Source: Candidatus Sodalis endolongispinus | GTDB lineage: Bacteria > Pseudomonadota > Gammaproteobacteria > Enterobacterales > Enterobacteriaceae | Length of the DNA: 64,000 bases | NCBI RefSeq assembly: GCF_018777395.1 | Contig: NZ_JAFJYC010000001.1 | Span: 930,001-994,000, forward strand | Direction: 5' to 3' | In this document: positions 1 to 9,383 of the stretch, piece by piece | Numbering within the stretch: position 1 is the first letter of the stretch | How the letters are laid out: each line of letters starts with the position of its first letter | Notes under the pieces: model-generated | The model's input: only the letters and a program-made list of their open reading frames with translations | Database searches by the model: none | What the model was told of the DNA's origin: nothing | Position numbers and translations under genes: made by a program

Positions 1-99
1 GCGCGCCATCAGGACGGATTCATCACGGCCCCGATCGGTCAGGGGTCTTTCCGCATCGTTCGCGGCCTCGGAAACAGCATCGCCGTGCCGCATAATTAG
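1..99 (+). CDS. 3' end of an unrecognised gene (partial)
   Basis: An open frame enters from the left edge of the window and ends at TAG (97-99), giving 32 C-terminal residues (last ones ...GLGNSIAVPHN). It could be the tail of a real gene or a chance open frame. I do not recognise the family, and in the E. coli order the fadIJ genes would lie to this side of yfcZ, which this fragment does not resemble. No function is proposed. Confidence 0.2.
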   Translation, partial: ARHQDGFITAPIGQGSFRIVRGLGNSIAVPHN

Positions 100-479
100 A
101 ACTTGCATAATGCACCGTTGTTGTTGGGGAAAATCGCGCCCGGTCAGCCGGGGAGTTCCCGTAGCCTTACACTGACGCACAGGTCGCGCCATCCACCACC
201 CGCGGTGGCGCTAGCACGACCGGGTCAGACGAGAAGTCACATCTGACCAAAACGCTGTTTTTTTACATCAACTCCACCCCGGGAGTCAATACAATGCGCA
301 AGGCCATTCGCACGTGGACTGCGTTTTCGGGCCGGAAAACGTACCGCGATTTGCGATGATTATCAGGCTATGACAACACGTTAGCCGAATGGTGCATAAA
401 CATCGTGGGAATATTCTTATCGCGGAACAAAACGGTACCCCACCGCACCGTATAAGCTCACGGGGGGCAGGTAAAGGGT
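100..479. other. Intergenic, no gene seen
   Basis: No reading frame here has a ribosome binding site or recognisable similarity. The short open frames on either strand look like chance frames. No repeat or terminator with a U-tract was noticed. Confidence 0.5.
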
Positions 480-776
480 TCAACGCAGACCCAGTTGGAA
501 AATCAGCGTTTCCGCCTGACAGCAAAAGGTAAAGTCCGCGTCGAGCACGAAACCGTTATCCTGAGGTTCAATCCTGGCATCAATTTGACATGGATCGGAT
601 TCCACCGCGCGGGCTTTTTCCGTAAGCGTGGCCAGCATCGATTCCGCCTGTTGGCGCTCTGCAAAGTCGCGGCTGAAACTCGCCTTGCAATCTTCATTAT
701 CGATGATGGTGCCAACGTCAACGCAGCAGCAAGCTGCCGTTTCATTTGCGCTGCATTTGTTCAGTGAATTAGCCAT
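480..776 (-). CDS. yfcZ: YfcZ/YiiS family protein (DUF406)
   Basis: A 98-residue protein that aligns along its whole length with E. coli YfcZ (94 aa): the Cys-rich start (ETAACCCVDVGTI), then DCKASFSR, then the terminus TLIFQLGLR. An AAGGAG Shine-Dalgarno sequence just upstream of the ATG at 776 supports this start. The molecular function of the family is not established. In E. coli the gene lies next to fadL and mlaA. Here mlaA follows at 1361 but fadL is missing, so the neighbourhood is conserved apart from that deletion. The frame is intact. Confidence 0.9.
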   Translation of the reverse strand: MANSLNKCSANETAACCCVDVGTIIDNEDCKASFSRDFAERQQAESMLATLTEKARAVESDPCQIDARIEPQDNGFVLDADFTFCCQAETLIFQLGLR

Positions 777-1056
777 GATATTCTCCTTGCCGGGTAACCC
801 GGGTGGCGCTAGTCATAAATCAAACCCTCATAATTGTGAATAATTATACGCCACTTGCGCCAGGGTTAACAGCCAATCGGCCTGACAAAAGGCTGCTAAA
901 GGCGCGTTTTTGCCGCTCGAGGTAAAGGGTAATCAGTGCGTGTTTCTTGAGGGTTATCGATGTAGCGGAACCGTAAACAGAACACACACCATCGACAGAG
1001 GCGCCAACCCTAACGCGCCAGCGGCAACAGGTGGTGATTCCGCCCCCGCCGCCATT
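777..1056. other. Spacer where fadL would be expected; no gene seen
   Basis: In E. coli the fatty acid outer-membrane transporter gene fadL lies between yfcZ and mlaA. Only about 580 bp separate them here, and neither strand encodes anything resembling FadL. The promoter of yfcZ should lie at the left end of this stretch. The right part continues into a GC-rich repeat array. Confidence 0.5.
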
Positions 1057-1270
1057 CTCAGACAACACAACGCTTTCGCGCGCCCGCGACCCTTTTCCGA
1101 CTGCATAATGCCTCCGCGCGCGCCGCCACTCTCAGACAACACAACGCCTCCGCGCGCGCCGCTATACTCAGGCAACACAACGCTTTCGCGCGCCCGCGAC
1201 CCTTTCCGACTGCATAATGCCTCCGCGCGCGCGACCCAACTCAGACGGCTCAACTTCTGCGCGCGCCCGC
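1057..1270. repeat. Degenerate GC-rich tandem repeat between yfcZ and mlaA
   Basis: A unit beginning CTCAGACAACACAACGC and rich in CGCGCG recurs: a long copy of about 74 bp at 1057-1130, a short copy at 1131-1166, another long copy at 1167-1238 and a diverged copy after 1239. The long copies share a CGACCCTTTTCCGACTGC-type stretch. The array sits just past the 3' end of mlaA (stop at 1361, minus strand). The alternating CG tracts could favour unusual DNA structure. No coding function is supported. Confidence 0.7.
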
Positions 1271-1360
1271 GAGCAGTAATTCCCGACGCGACCTCCCAGC
1301 GACCGGGCCACCGGGCCGGCAGCAACAACTTGACCGCACGCGGCAGGCGTTGCCCGCCGT

Positions 1361-2119
1361 TTACTGCGCATCTATCGAATTAAGATCGTCTTGGATGGCG
1401 CTGGCGTTCGGATTGTCTTGCGGCGTCAACACGCCATCGCTGGCCAGGAAATCATGCCGCTGGAAATAGGCGGCGCGCACCAAGGCGTAAGGATCTTGCG
1501 AGTTCTGCAGCAGACCATCGGAGTCCAGCAGTTGCGCGCAGGTTTCCAGCCCTTCCAACGCCCATTTGCCCGCGGACATCCACCAGGTGAGATAGCTCAA
1601 GAGAGGGTAAAGATCATCCACCAATCCGCCAATGTCCTCACGAGGCGTGAAACTGCCGTAACCGGGCAGCTCTACATAAGGACCATAGCCAACGCCATAA
1701 TTGCCTAAGGTACTGCCGAAACGCCGTGGCTCCTCTTTGGCCAATTTCGGGTTAGCCATCGACGCTACATCAATTAAGCCCCCCATCCCCAGCAAAGTAT
1801 TCAGGAAAAAGCGGTTGAAATGAACCATCGCCTTGTAGGGTTTACCCTCTACAAAATAGTTGACCATGGTGGCGGGCTCTCCCAGGTTAGTGAATAAATT
1901 GCTCAAACCGTTACGTGCCGGCTTCGGCACATAATCCCGCCAGGCCACCGCCGCCGGGCGAACCAGATAGGGATCCAGCACGTTGTAGTTAAAATTGAAC
2001 ATGCTGCGGTTAAAGCCTTCCAGAGGATCCGACAGACCCTGGTCATCCTGATTTTGATGAGTAGCGCAACCCAGAAGCAGGACGCTGGCAAACGCCACAC
2101 CTGACAGGCGGAAATTCAT
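1361..2119 (-). CDS. mlaA: MlaA (VacJ) outer-membrane lipoprotein of the Mla lipid asymmetry system
   Basis: A 252-residue protein close in length and sequence to E. coli MlaA/VacJ (251 aa). It begins with a lipoprotein signal peptide (lipobox LLLGC, Cys17), followed by the family core around DPLEGFNRSMFNFNYNVLD and the GYGPYVELPGYG region. In the family, MlaA works with OmpC/F to remove misplaced phospholipids from the outer leaflet of the outer membrane and pass them to MlaC. A GGAG motif lies just upstream of the ATG at 2119. The frame is intact. It lies downstream of the ccm operon on the same strand, 33 bp after ccmI. Confidence 0.95.
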   Translation of the reverse strand: MNFRLSGVAFASVLLLGCATHQNQDDQGLSDPLEGFNRSMFNFNYNVLDPYLVRPAAVAWRDYVPKPARNGLSNLFTNLGEPATMVNYFVEGKPYKAMVHFNRFFLNTLLGMGGLIDVASMANPKLAKEEPRRFGSTLGNYGVGYGPYVELPGYGSFTPREDIGGLVDDLYPLLSYLTWWMSAGKWALEGLETCAQLLDSDGLLQNSQDPYALVRAAYFQRHDFLASDGVLTPQDNPNASAIQDDLNSIDAQ

Positions 2120-2152
2120 TATAAAACTCCGTTGTATATTCTTATGCCATCG

Positions 2153-3313
2153 CTAGGGAAGTTGTTGGTTAATCTCAACAGCTACCCGGCCGTTGCCACC
2201 AAATGGCTGTGTCGAACTCTCGCCGAACCAGTCACCGCGCTGCAGTTGCGCGGTGACGTCCCGCGCCACTCTGACCCGTACTTTTACCTGTCGCTGGGCA
2301 GAAAGCAAACGTTCGGGGATCATGGCATTACTATCGTCGAGCGACAACGATAACGGAAAGCGACTCAACGGAAAAGGTTTTACCGCTACAGGTATTGGAC
2401 TTTGCCCATCGCTAACGGAAATAAACAGGGTTCCCTGAGGCGGTAACCCGGCCGCGGCGGCCGGCGATAAGGTCACGACCACGTTCAGGGTCGCCTGATC
2501 TAGCCCGCCCTGCGCCTTTGCCTGCGCGATATGCTGACGAATGGCGGCGGCGCGGGCATCGGCGGCGGGTAAACGTGCCAGCACCTCGCGACACAAAGCG
2601 ACAGCCCGGGCATCATTGTTTTGCTGATATTCATTGAGCGCCAGTAAATCCAGCGCCTGCAGGTCATGAGGCCGTTTGGCGAGTATAGCCTGCAACAGCC
2701 GATTGCCGGCGCCGTTGTCCCCCGGATCGGCGTAGCGGGTCAACACCGACGCGTAATCCAGCGCGATGGTGTCATTTTCCAGCGCCAGTTGCCGGGCCTT
2801 GGCGAGCGCCTGTGTCGCCAGCTCGGCGTTATTGAGCACCACGCCGAGACGGCCCAGGATCAGCCAGTTTTGCAGATTCTGCGGGTCATGGTGCAGCTCG
2901 GCGCGCAGGCCGACCGCGAAACGAGACAGCTCTTCCGCACTCAAAGGTTGCCCGTGCATAATATCCATCACGCGCGCCCGCAGCGAGGCAAACGCATCCA
3001 CCGTCTGCCGCCAGCGCACTACCTGACCCGCGCCGCCGGTCAGCGCATACAGCCCCAGCGCGACCACCAACAGCACCACGACCCCCGGCGCCAGCAGCGC
3101 ACGCTGTAAATCTTCAATATGCTGCGCCCGCTCGCTCACTACACCTTCACGCTCGTCGTGGGCCAGCTCGTCGAGCCGACGTTGATAAAAGCGCGTATTG
3201 AGTTGATCGCGGCTCATGGCGGCAGGCTTTACACCATAGCCTAGCGCCGGCAGCACAAACAGCGCGCAGGCCAATAGCAACAGCACAATGACCAGGGTGA
3301 CAAAACCTATCAT
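2153..3313 (-). CDS. ccmI: Cytochrome c maturation protein CcmI
   Basis: A 386-residue inner-membrane protein. An N-terminal membrane helix (FVTLVIVLLLLACALFVLP) is followed by a short coiled-coil loop (LNTRFYQRRLDELAHDERE), a second helix near residue 95, then a TPR-like periplasmic domain and a beta-rich C-terminus. CcmI presents apocytochrome c to the CcmFH haem ligase. I chose the ATG at 3313 because it overlaps the ccmH stop by 4 nt (ATGA). The linker before the second helix looks short for the family. The frame is open, but upstream operon partners ccmE, F and G are broken, so the protein probably no longer has a pathway. Confidence 0.88.
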   Translation of the reverse strand: MIGFVTLVIVLLLLACALFVLPALGYGVKPAAMSRDQLNTRFYQRRLDELAHDEREGVVSERAQHIEDLQRALLAPGVVVLLVVALGLYALTGGAGQVVRWRQTVDAFASLRARVMDIMHGQPLSAEELSRFAVGLRAELHHDPQNLQNWLILGRLGVVLNNAELATQALAKARQLALENDTIALDYASVLTRYADPGDNGAGNRLLQAILAKRPHDLQALDLLALNEYQQNNDARAVALCREVLARLPAADARAAAIRQHIAQAKAQGGLDQATLNVVVTLSPAAAAGLPPQGTLFISVSDGQSPIPVAVKPFPLSRFPLSLSLDDSNAMIPERLLSAQRQVKVRVRVARDVTAQLQRGDWFGESSTQPFGGNGRVAVEINQQLP

Positions 3314-3780
3314 GGCGCGTTCCTGTCCGAGTGCGGCAGAAGCCTCGCAAGACGCTGCTTTTGCGCCACCGACAATGCGCTGACGTGAGGTTTGCGCCGG
3401 GCGGCCGCGACGATAATCACCGCTGCGCCCACCCCTACAAACAGCAGCGGCACCAACCACAACAGCAGCGTCAGCGGGTTTAACGGCGGCGTATAGGTCA
3501 CGAAACGGCCGTAACGCGCCACCATATAATCGATGATTTGCTGATTACTCTGGCCTTGCTGCATCAAAGAATAGACCCTATCGCGCATATCACCGGCAAT
3601 CACGGCATTGGAATCGGCGATGCTGGTATTCTGGCATTTTGGGCAGCGCAGCTCGACTAGCAACGGGCGATAGCGCTGTTCTTGCGTCTCGCTGCTGAAT
3701 TGATGAATATCCACGGCCGCCGCCGCGGCAGCGCTCAACAGCAGACCGGACAGCAAGGCCAATATCGGCGCGCGCCTCAT
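3310..3780 (-). CDS. ccmH: Cytochrome c maturation thioreductase CcmH
   Basis: A 156-residue protein with a signal peptide (LLSGLLLSAAAAAA), the diagnostic LRCPKCQN redox motif, the family helices (DMRDRVYSLMQQGQSNQQIIDYMVARYG) and a C-terminal membrane helix. It reduces the apocytochrome CXXCH thiols before haem attachment. It corresponds to the N-terminal domain of the two-domain E. coli CcmH, with ccmI as a separate gene. The ATG at 3780 is preferred over an upstream one because the ccmG frame ends there with a 4-nt ATGA overlap. The frame is intact, although its disulfide partner gene ccmG is frameshifted. Confidence 0.9.
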   Translation of the reverse strand: MRRAPILALLSGLLLSAAAAAAVDIHQFSSETQEQRYRPLLVELRCPKCQNTSIADSNAVIAGDMRDRVYSLMQQGQSNQQIIDYMVARYGRFVTYTPPLNPLTLLLWLVPLLFVGVGAAVIIVAAARRKPHVSALSVAQKQRLARLLPHSDRNAP

Positions 3781-4318
3781 TTTTGTCCCCACCCATAACG
3801 GCAATACAGCAGCTCAACGTCCTGGCGCCAGACCCGGGCGTTCATATCGCCGGCGTGGCGATAGCGCACGATCCCCTGGCCATCGCCGGTGCGCCATAGA
3901 CGCCCAGATCCAGTCCGAGCATCCCGTCGCCATCGAATACGCTTAGCGCATAGGGATTGCCGAGGGTATTAAGCCAGGCCATTGCTTTGGCGCGGCTGTC
4001 TTTGTAATTGACGCCGGCGATCCTGACGCCCCGGGCGGCCAGGCCGTTGAGAAATTGATGCTCGGCGCGGCAGGTGGGACACCAGGTGGCCCAGACGTTG
4101 AGCAACCAGGGATGCCCATCGCGCAAAAGCGCTTGTCTGTAAACTTTGCCGGGATCGTCCAGGGACGTCAGGGTCAATGGCGGTAACGGTCTCCCAATCA
4201 GCGCCGACTCCAATTGAGTAGGATCGTCGCCGTGGGCATTGCGCATCAATTGCACCGTGAGGGCGAGCGCCAGCAGCAAAAACAGCGCCAAGGGGATAAA
4301 CAGCAGTTTGCGGCTCAT
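3777..4318 (-). pseudogene. ccmG: ccmG (dsbE) pseudogene, frameshifted
   Basis: The first 145 or so residues match E. coli CcmG (185 aa): a membrane anchor at the N-terminus, a thioredoxin fold with active site ATWCPTCRAEH, and DGDGMLGLDLGVYGAP. After GAP the frame shifts through loss of roughly a dozen bases that would encode the ETFLIDG segment, including the conserved strand after the cis-Pro. It stops prematurely at 3842. The rest (YRHAGDMNARVW...) continues in another frame to a TGA at 3777 that overlaps the ccmH start. CcmG normally recycles CcmH and apocytochrome thiols. The truncated product lacks the C-terminal part of the fold and is probably non-functional. Confidence 0.88.
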
Positions 4319-6273
4319 TCGGACGCCCCGCTGCCCGTTAGGCGGGCCTTCTTCGCCGCCCGATAGCGCGGGTCAAGCAGACAGCAAACCCCGCCGGCAA
4401 CCATAAACAGACCGCCCAGCCAAATCCAGCGTACGAACGGTTTGTAATATAGGCGCATGGCCCAGGCGCCGCCGTCGAGCTCCTCCCCCAACGCCACATA
4501 CAAATCGCGCGTGAGATCGCCGCTTCCGTCATCACGGTGCGCGAGACGGTATAAAAGCGTTTTTCCGCCTGCAGCGTTGCCTCTGGCCGGCCACGGCGTC
4601 GGACGTCAATCACCGCCGCTGCCCCGGTATAGTTTGGCCCATGCAGCGTCTCCAGCCGGCGGAAGACGAATTGGTAATCACGCAGAGTCACGCTGTAGCC
4701 GGGTTGCATACGCACATCGCGCTCTAGGCTATAGTTCTGGCTGAAGGCAATGCCAATGACCGTTACCGCCACGCCCAAATGGCCGAGCACCATGCCCCCA
4801 ATGGCTGCGGGTCAAATGGGTCAGACCGCGCCAGAAACCGTGCCGATGACTGGCGCGCTCATGCAGCTCCATGAGCATGAGGAAAATCACCCACAGCGAC
4901 ATCATCAGCCCCACCACCGTCATACCGCGTATCTCGTCCTCCAGCACCCAGGGAAGCAGGATGGACAGGATTAAGGTCGCGATCATCGCCAGCAGCAGGC
5001 GTTTAAGCAGCTTTCGCGCCTCGTCGCGCCGCCAGCTCACCAGGGGGCCAATGCCTAGCAGCAGCGCCATCGGCGCCATCAGCCAGGTGAAGAGCTGATT
5101 GAAAAAGGGTTCGCCGATGGAGATGCTGCCCATCCCGAGTTGTTTATGCACCAGCGGCAACAACGTTCCGAGTAGCACCACCAGCATGGCCGCCATCAGC
5201 AAAATATTATTGCCCAGTAAGAAGGTCTCGCGGGAGAACACCTCGTTTTGCGCCCGGATGCGCACCTCAGGGCCTTTCAGCGCGTACAGCAGCAGTGAGC
5301 CGCCAATCACCAGAACCAAAAAGGCCAAAATGAACATCCCGCGCGCGGGGTCCGAGGCGAAGGCATGCACCGACACTAGCACCCCGGAGCGCACCAAAAA
5401 TGTCCCCAACAGGCACAGCGAGAACGCGGCAATCGCCAGCAGCACCGTCCAGGCCTTAAAGGTCCCGCGCTTCTCGGTGACCGCCAGCGAATGCAGCAAT
5501 GCGGTGCCGGTCAGCCAGGGCATCAACGACGCATTTTCCACCGGATCCCAAAACCACCAACCGCCCCAACCGAGTTCGTAATAGGCCCAGGCGGAGCCGA
5601 GCACGATACCGATGGTGATGAAAATCCATGCCGCCTGTGTCCAAGGCCGCGACCAGCGCGCCTAGGCCGTGTCCAGTCGGCCGGCGACCAGCGAAGCGAT
5701 AGCAAAGGCAAACGCCACCGAAAACCCAACGTACCCCATATACAGCAAGGGTGTATGGAAGATAAGACCGATGTCCTGCAACACCGGATTCAAATCGTGC
5801 CCGTCTATGGGAAACCCTGGCAGCGTGCGGCGAAAAGGGTTGGAGGTGAGCAAAATAAACGCCAGGAAGCCGCAGGCAATCATCCCCATAACCGCCAATA
5901 CCCGCGCCACGGCCTCCGCCGGCATAGTGCGGCTAAAGCGGGCCACCACCAGCATCCAGATGCTAAGAATCAGCACCCACAGCAATAGCGAGCCCTCGTG
6001 CGCCCCCCAGGTAGCGGCGATGCGGTAATACAGCGGCAGGTGACTGTTTGAGTTATTCACCACGTAAACGACGGTAAAATCGTTAACGATAAACGCCTGC
6101 ACCAAGCAGGCGAAAGCGCCGGCGAGGGCGATAAACACGCCGTAGGTCAAAGGGCGCGCCACCGCCATCATGCGCCCATCTTGTCGGCTGGCGCCCCACA
6201 GTGGATAGACGCTTAACAGCAGTGCCATGCCGGCGCCGAGACAAAGCAGAAAATTGCCAAGTTCCGGGATCAT
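4315..6273 (-). pseudogene. ccmF: ccmF pseudogene (haem ligase), one nonsense codon and two frameshifts
   Basis: The whole gene is traceable against E. coli CcmF (647 aa), the multi-spanning haem lyase. The start [13 protein letters not shown] at 6273 overlaps the ccmE stop by 4 nt. The reading frame stops at a TAG after GRLDTA (about 5662), where E. coli has Tyr. It resumes in frame with the WGGWWFWDPVENAS haem-handling motif. An inserted G near 4796 shifts the frame (THLTRSHWG...), and a small deletion after EAAI near 4505 shifts it again before VALGEELDGGAW. The true end at 4315 overlaps ccmG. Three independent lesions make loss of function certain. Confidence 0.95.
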
Positions 6274-6821
6274 GGCTTCTCCCGGGGCTGAACCCCAGTT
6301 TGCACCGCCGGCGTTGCGTTCACGTCCGGCGCGCCAGCCGTTTGCGCCGGTGCGGCCGTCGTCAACATCGCCGCCGTCGCTGGCCGACACGCCGGCGCCA
6401 GGGCGTTGGCTACTTCGGGTGGGGTGTATTTTTTGTCATGCTTTGCCAGCACCTCCAGGGCCTCCACCCGATTCCCCGGCGCCAAAATGCCCTGCGCCAC
6501 GACACCCTGCCCTTCACGGAACAGATCGGGCAAAATACCCACATAATTCACCGCCACGGCGCCGGCGGCATCGTAGATTTTAAAGGTGACCTGTAGCGTT
6601 TACGGATCGCGCTTTACGCTGCCGGGCATGACCAGACCGCCGATGCGCAAGCGCTGACCGAGGTGGGGCAATTGGTGTGTCTCCCCTTTACCGCCGAGGA
6701 TTTCACTTGGGGTATAAAACAGGTCGATATTGGCGCGCAGCGCATACAGCGTCAGCGTCACCGCCGCTCCGGTAACCACCACCATCGCAAGACATAGACG
6801 GCTTTTACGACGTGGGTTCAC
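6270..6821 (-). pseudogene. ccmE: ccmE pseudogene (haem chaperone), nonsense codon 74
   Basis: The gene is full length (184 codons with stop) but codon 74 is TAA. The context KRDP-stop-TLQVTFK, against the usual KRDPQTLQVTF, indicates CAA to TAA. Either side is well conserved: N-terminal membrane anchor, [16 protein letters not shown], and the LAKHDKKY motif whose His binds haem covalently. The first fragment (73 aa) lacks the haem-binding His. The gene overlaps ccmD and ccmF by 4 nt each, so early termination may also reduce coupled translation of ccmF. There is no other lesion, so this looks recent. Confidence 0.95.
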
Positions 6822-7057
6822 GGATGTTTCTCCGGGGGGATCGTCGCCGTCGGGCGAGAAACGCCCTGGCGCCTTCTTTCAGCGCGCGCCTGCTGGCGGC
6901 GGATGGCGCGCAGCATTTGCCTGCGCGCGACGAGGGTCTGCGCCACCAATAGCACCAGCGATAACAAGGTGGCGACGACCGCCAGCCAAACGTAAAAAGC
7001 ATAACCGCCCATCGCCAGAAAGGCCTGCCAGGAGGAAAATGCGGGGGTCATGGTCAA
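6818..7057 (-). CDS. ccmD: Cytochrome c maturation protein CcmD
   Basis: A small 79-residue membrane protein (E. coli CcmD 69 aa). It has the family signature near the start ([20 protein letters not shown]), one membrane helix and a positively charged cytoplasmic tail rich in Arg. CcmD helps release holo-CcmE from the CcmABC complex. It overlaps the end of ccmC by 4 nt and the start of ccmE by 4 nt, which fixes both ends. The frame is intact, although CcmE can no longer be made at full length. Confidence 0.9.
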   Translation of the reverse strand: MTMTPAFSSWQAFLAMGGYAFYVWLAVVATLLSLVLLVAQTLVARRQMLRAIRRQQARAERRRQGVSRPTATIPPEKHP

Positions 7058-7785
7058 CGCTCCTTTTGCGCCAGTGCGATAGCCCAGGGACGTTTACGCT
7101 CCTGGAATAAAATTAGCGTGCGCAAACGCATCAGCGTCACGGTAATAAAGAGCAACAAATAACCGACCATCGCCCAACGCAGCGGCGTCCGCATACTGGA
7201 ATCGATGGTTTGCTGCATGTCGGTGGAGCCTTGGTGCAAGGTGTTCCACCACTGCACTGAAAAATGGATGATGGGAATATTGACTACCCCGACCAGAATC
7301 AGGATGCCGGCGGCGCGGCCGGAGATGCGCCTGTCGTCGAAGGCGTTATATAACGCTATGACGCCAAAATACAGGAACAAAAGCACCAGCTCGGAGGTAA
7401 GCCGCGCATCCCAAACCCACCAGGTCCCCCACATGGGTTTGCCCCAGGCGGATCCGGTTATCAACGCGATAAAAGTAAATACCGCTCCTACCGGCGCCAT
7501 CGCCGCCGCCGCCAGATCGGCCATTTTCATTTGCCACACTACGCCGATGAAGGCGGCTATCGCCATCGCCACATAGATGCCCATCGACCCCATCGCGGCC
7601 GGCACATGCAAATACATGATGCGAACGCTTTCGCCCTGCTGATAGTCCGGCGGCGCGAAGCCAAAACCCCAAACCCATCCCAGCGGCAGCGTACAGAGTG
7701 CCGCGAGGGCAAACCAGGGAATACACTGCCCGCAAATCTGGTATAGCTGTTCCGGTTTGGCCCACTGACGAAACACTTTCCACAT
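7054..7785 (-). CDS. ccmC: Haem-handling protein CcmC
   Basis: A 243-residue polytopic inner-membrane protein of the HemAT/CcmC family. The tryptophan-rich haem motif WGTWWVWDARLT is present around residue 120, with the flanking periplasmic histidines (MYLHVPAAM and IHFSVQWWNTLHQ). CcmC delivers haem to CcmE. Length and sequence match E. coli CcmC, and the frame is open. The start at 7785 follows ccmB by about 106 nt, a longer gap than elsewhere in the operon. Confidence 0.93.
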   Translation of the reverse strand: MWKVFRQWAKPEQLYQICGQCIPWFALAALCTLPLGWVWGFGFAPPDYQQGESVRIMYLHVPAAMGSMGIYVAMAIAAFIGVVWQMKMADLAAAAMAPVGAVFTFIALITGSAWGKPMWGTWWVWDARLTSELVLLFLYFGVIALYNAFDDRRISGRAAGILILVGVVNIPIIHFSVQWWNTLHQGSTDMQQTIDSSMRTPLRWAMVGYLLLFITVTLMRLRTLILFQERKRPWAIALAQKER

Positions 7786-7891
7786 GATAATTATTGCTCA
7801 CAGTTAACACGGTAAACGCAACGTCCGCAGGGTAGTCTCAGCCGGGTCACGCCACGAAAAGCGGCCGACGATCTTTTTCGGTTTACGGCCA

Positions 7892-8476
7892 TCACGGCGC
7901 GCCGACCCGTAGCGCCGCGGCGGTGGCGCCCGGTGCCAGCGTCACGCTGCCGGCAAGCAAAGCGCCCAGCACCGCCAGATAGCCGTCTACGGGCAACCCT
8001 GACGCGGCATTGTCCACGGCGGCGGTGGCAAAAATCAGCACCGGGACAAACAGCGGCAGCAACAGCAGACTGAGCAGCACGCTGCCGCGGCGCGCGCCCA
8101 ACGTCAGCGCCACCCCTATCACGCCCAGCAAACTCAGCGTCGGCGTCCCCAAAAGCAACGTCAGCGCCAGCGCGCGCCAGGTGGCGACATCCAGCGATAG
8201 CAGCAGCGACGCCAGCGGCGCCGGCAACAACAGCAATTGCTCCAGCGTGCCGTCCTGAGCATCGTCACGAAACAGCCGTTCAAGGGAAAGCAAACAGACC
8301 AAAAGCGCCGCCACCCAAATAATTCCCGGCGCGATACGCCTGAGCAACGCCGGCTCCGGCCCGATCCCCAACGGGAACAGGGTAATGACAATAAGAAAGA
8401 ACCACAGCGGATTCACCAGCTCATTACCCTGGCGCCACGCCAGCCGCAGCTCGCGGCGCAACACTAACCAAAACAT
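7892..8476 (-). CDS. ccmB: Haem exporter subunit CcmB with an in-frame deletion
   Basis: Membrane partner of the CcmA ATPase. The start MFWLVLRRELRLAWRQ at 8476 lies inside the end of ccmA, as usual. Conserved blocks NPLWFFLIVITLFPLGIGPEP, RIAPGIIWVAALL, ERLFRDDAQDGTLEQLLLLP and LTLLLGTPTLSLLG are present. The protein has only 194 residues against 220 in E. coli. The missing part lies between LLLLPAPL and ALTLLLGTP, where E. coli has a further membrane segment. The frame is preserved, but loss of about a helix probably disrupts topology. I infer a decaying gene. Confidence 0.85.
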   Translation of the reverse strand: MFWLVLRRELRLAWRQGNELVNPLWFFLIVITLFPLGIGPEPALLRRIAPGIIWVAALLVCLLSLERLFRDDAQDGTLEQLLLLPAPLASLLLSLDVATWRALALTLLLGTPTLSLLGVIGVALTLGARRGSVLLSLLLLPLFVPVLIFATAAVDNAASGLPVDGYLAVLGALLAGSVTLAPGATAAALRVGAP

Positions 8477-9102
8477 GACGCTGTCTCGGCCATAGCCAAA
8501 GCTACCTTGCGTATCCGACAACGTGAGGCCGGCAGCGGTTGGTGGGTCGTCATAATCACTATGCCGCCGGTGGCGCAATGCTGCTCAAATAGCCTGACAA
8601 GCGCCCGGGCGCCCTGATGGTCGATAGCCGTGAGCGGTTCATCCAGGATCCACAGCGAGGCCGGCGTCAGCCACAGTCTGGCCAGAGCGATACGCCGCTG
8701 CTGCCCCGCCGACAACCCCGCAGCGCGCACGTCCTCATATCCCAGCAGTCCGACCTGTTCCAGCGCCCGCTCAATGTCGTCTGCAGTCTGCGAACCGCTA
8801 ATGCCCTGATAAAAGGCCAGATTCTCCCGCGGCGTCAGGACAGATTTAATACCCGCCAGATGGCCGATATACAGCAGCTCACGGTAATATTCGCTGCGAC
8901 ACTGACGCAACGAGCGCTGACGCCAGCGTATCTCACCATCATCCGGCGGTGCCAGACCGGCTAGGATCCGCAATAGCGACGTTTTGCCAGCACCATTCGA
9001 TCCCTCGATTTGCACCCAATCACCGGGAGCGAACGCCTCGTTCAATCCGCTGAATAATTGCCGATCATCGCGGACACAGGCCAAGTTGTGGATTGCCAGC
9101 AT
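8464..9102 (-). CDS. ccmA: Haem exporter ATP-binding subunit CcmA
   Basis: A 212-residue ABC ATPase matching E. coli CcmA (207 aa). Walker A is GSNGAGKTSLL, the ABC signature LSAGQQRRIALARLWL and Walker B LWILDEPLTAID, with the H-loop in TTHQP. CcmA with CcmB drives release of holo-CcmE. It is the first gene of the minus-strand ccmABCDEFGHI operon, and its promoter should lie in the 9103-9383 gap shared with divergent yfdC. The C-terminal few residues overlap ccmB. The frame is intact. Confidence 0.93.
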   Translation of the reverse strand: MLAIHNLACVRDDRQLFSGLNEAFAPGDWVQIEGSNGAGKTSLLRILAGLAPPDDGEIRWRQRSLRQCRSEYYRELLYIGHLAGIKSVLTPRENLAFYQGISGSQTADDIERALEQVGLLGYEDVRAAGLSAGQQRRIALARLWLTPASLWILDEPLTAIDHQGARALVRLFEQHCATGGIVIMTTHQPLPASRCRIRKVALAMAETASCFG

Positions 9103-9383
9103 TAGACATTAAACTCTTGATTGATAATGGTTCGCATCACATCGCGTGGTGCCACTGGAAGAAATCTCCCGCCGACGCGACTCACGGCCGATGAACGTTA
9201 GCCTGTATTAGATCAATAAAACGATCGAAAAACCAGTAACGTTAAAATTTTGTTACTCATTAACCACAAATTATAGCGAGACATTTTTTTCGTTACCCAC
9301 ATCGCACTTACGCGACTGATGACGCCACAGCCACTACGCTTATGAGGACTGTCATCCTGTTAGCCGTTAATAGAGAAGAATCT

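Noticed and set aside
910..1383. A 157-codon open frame overlapping the repeat array near mlaA
   Set aside because: It is produced by the CG-rich repeats, has low-complexity composition, lacks a convincing ribosome site and overlaps the mlaA stop on the other strand.
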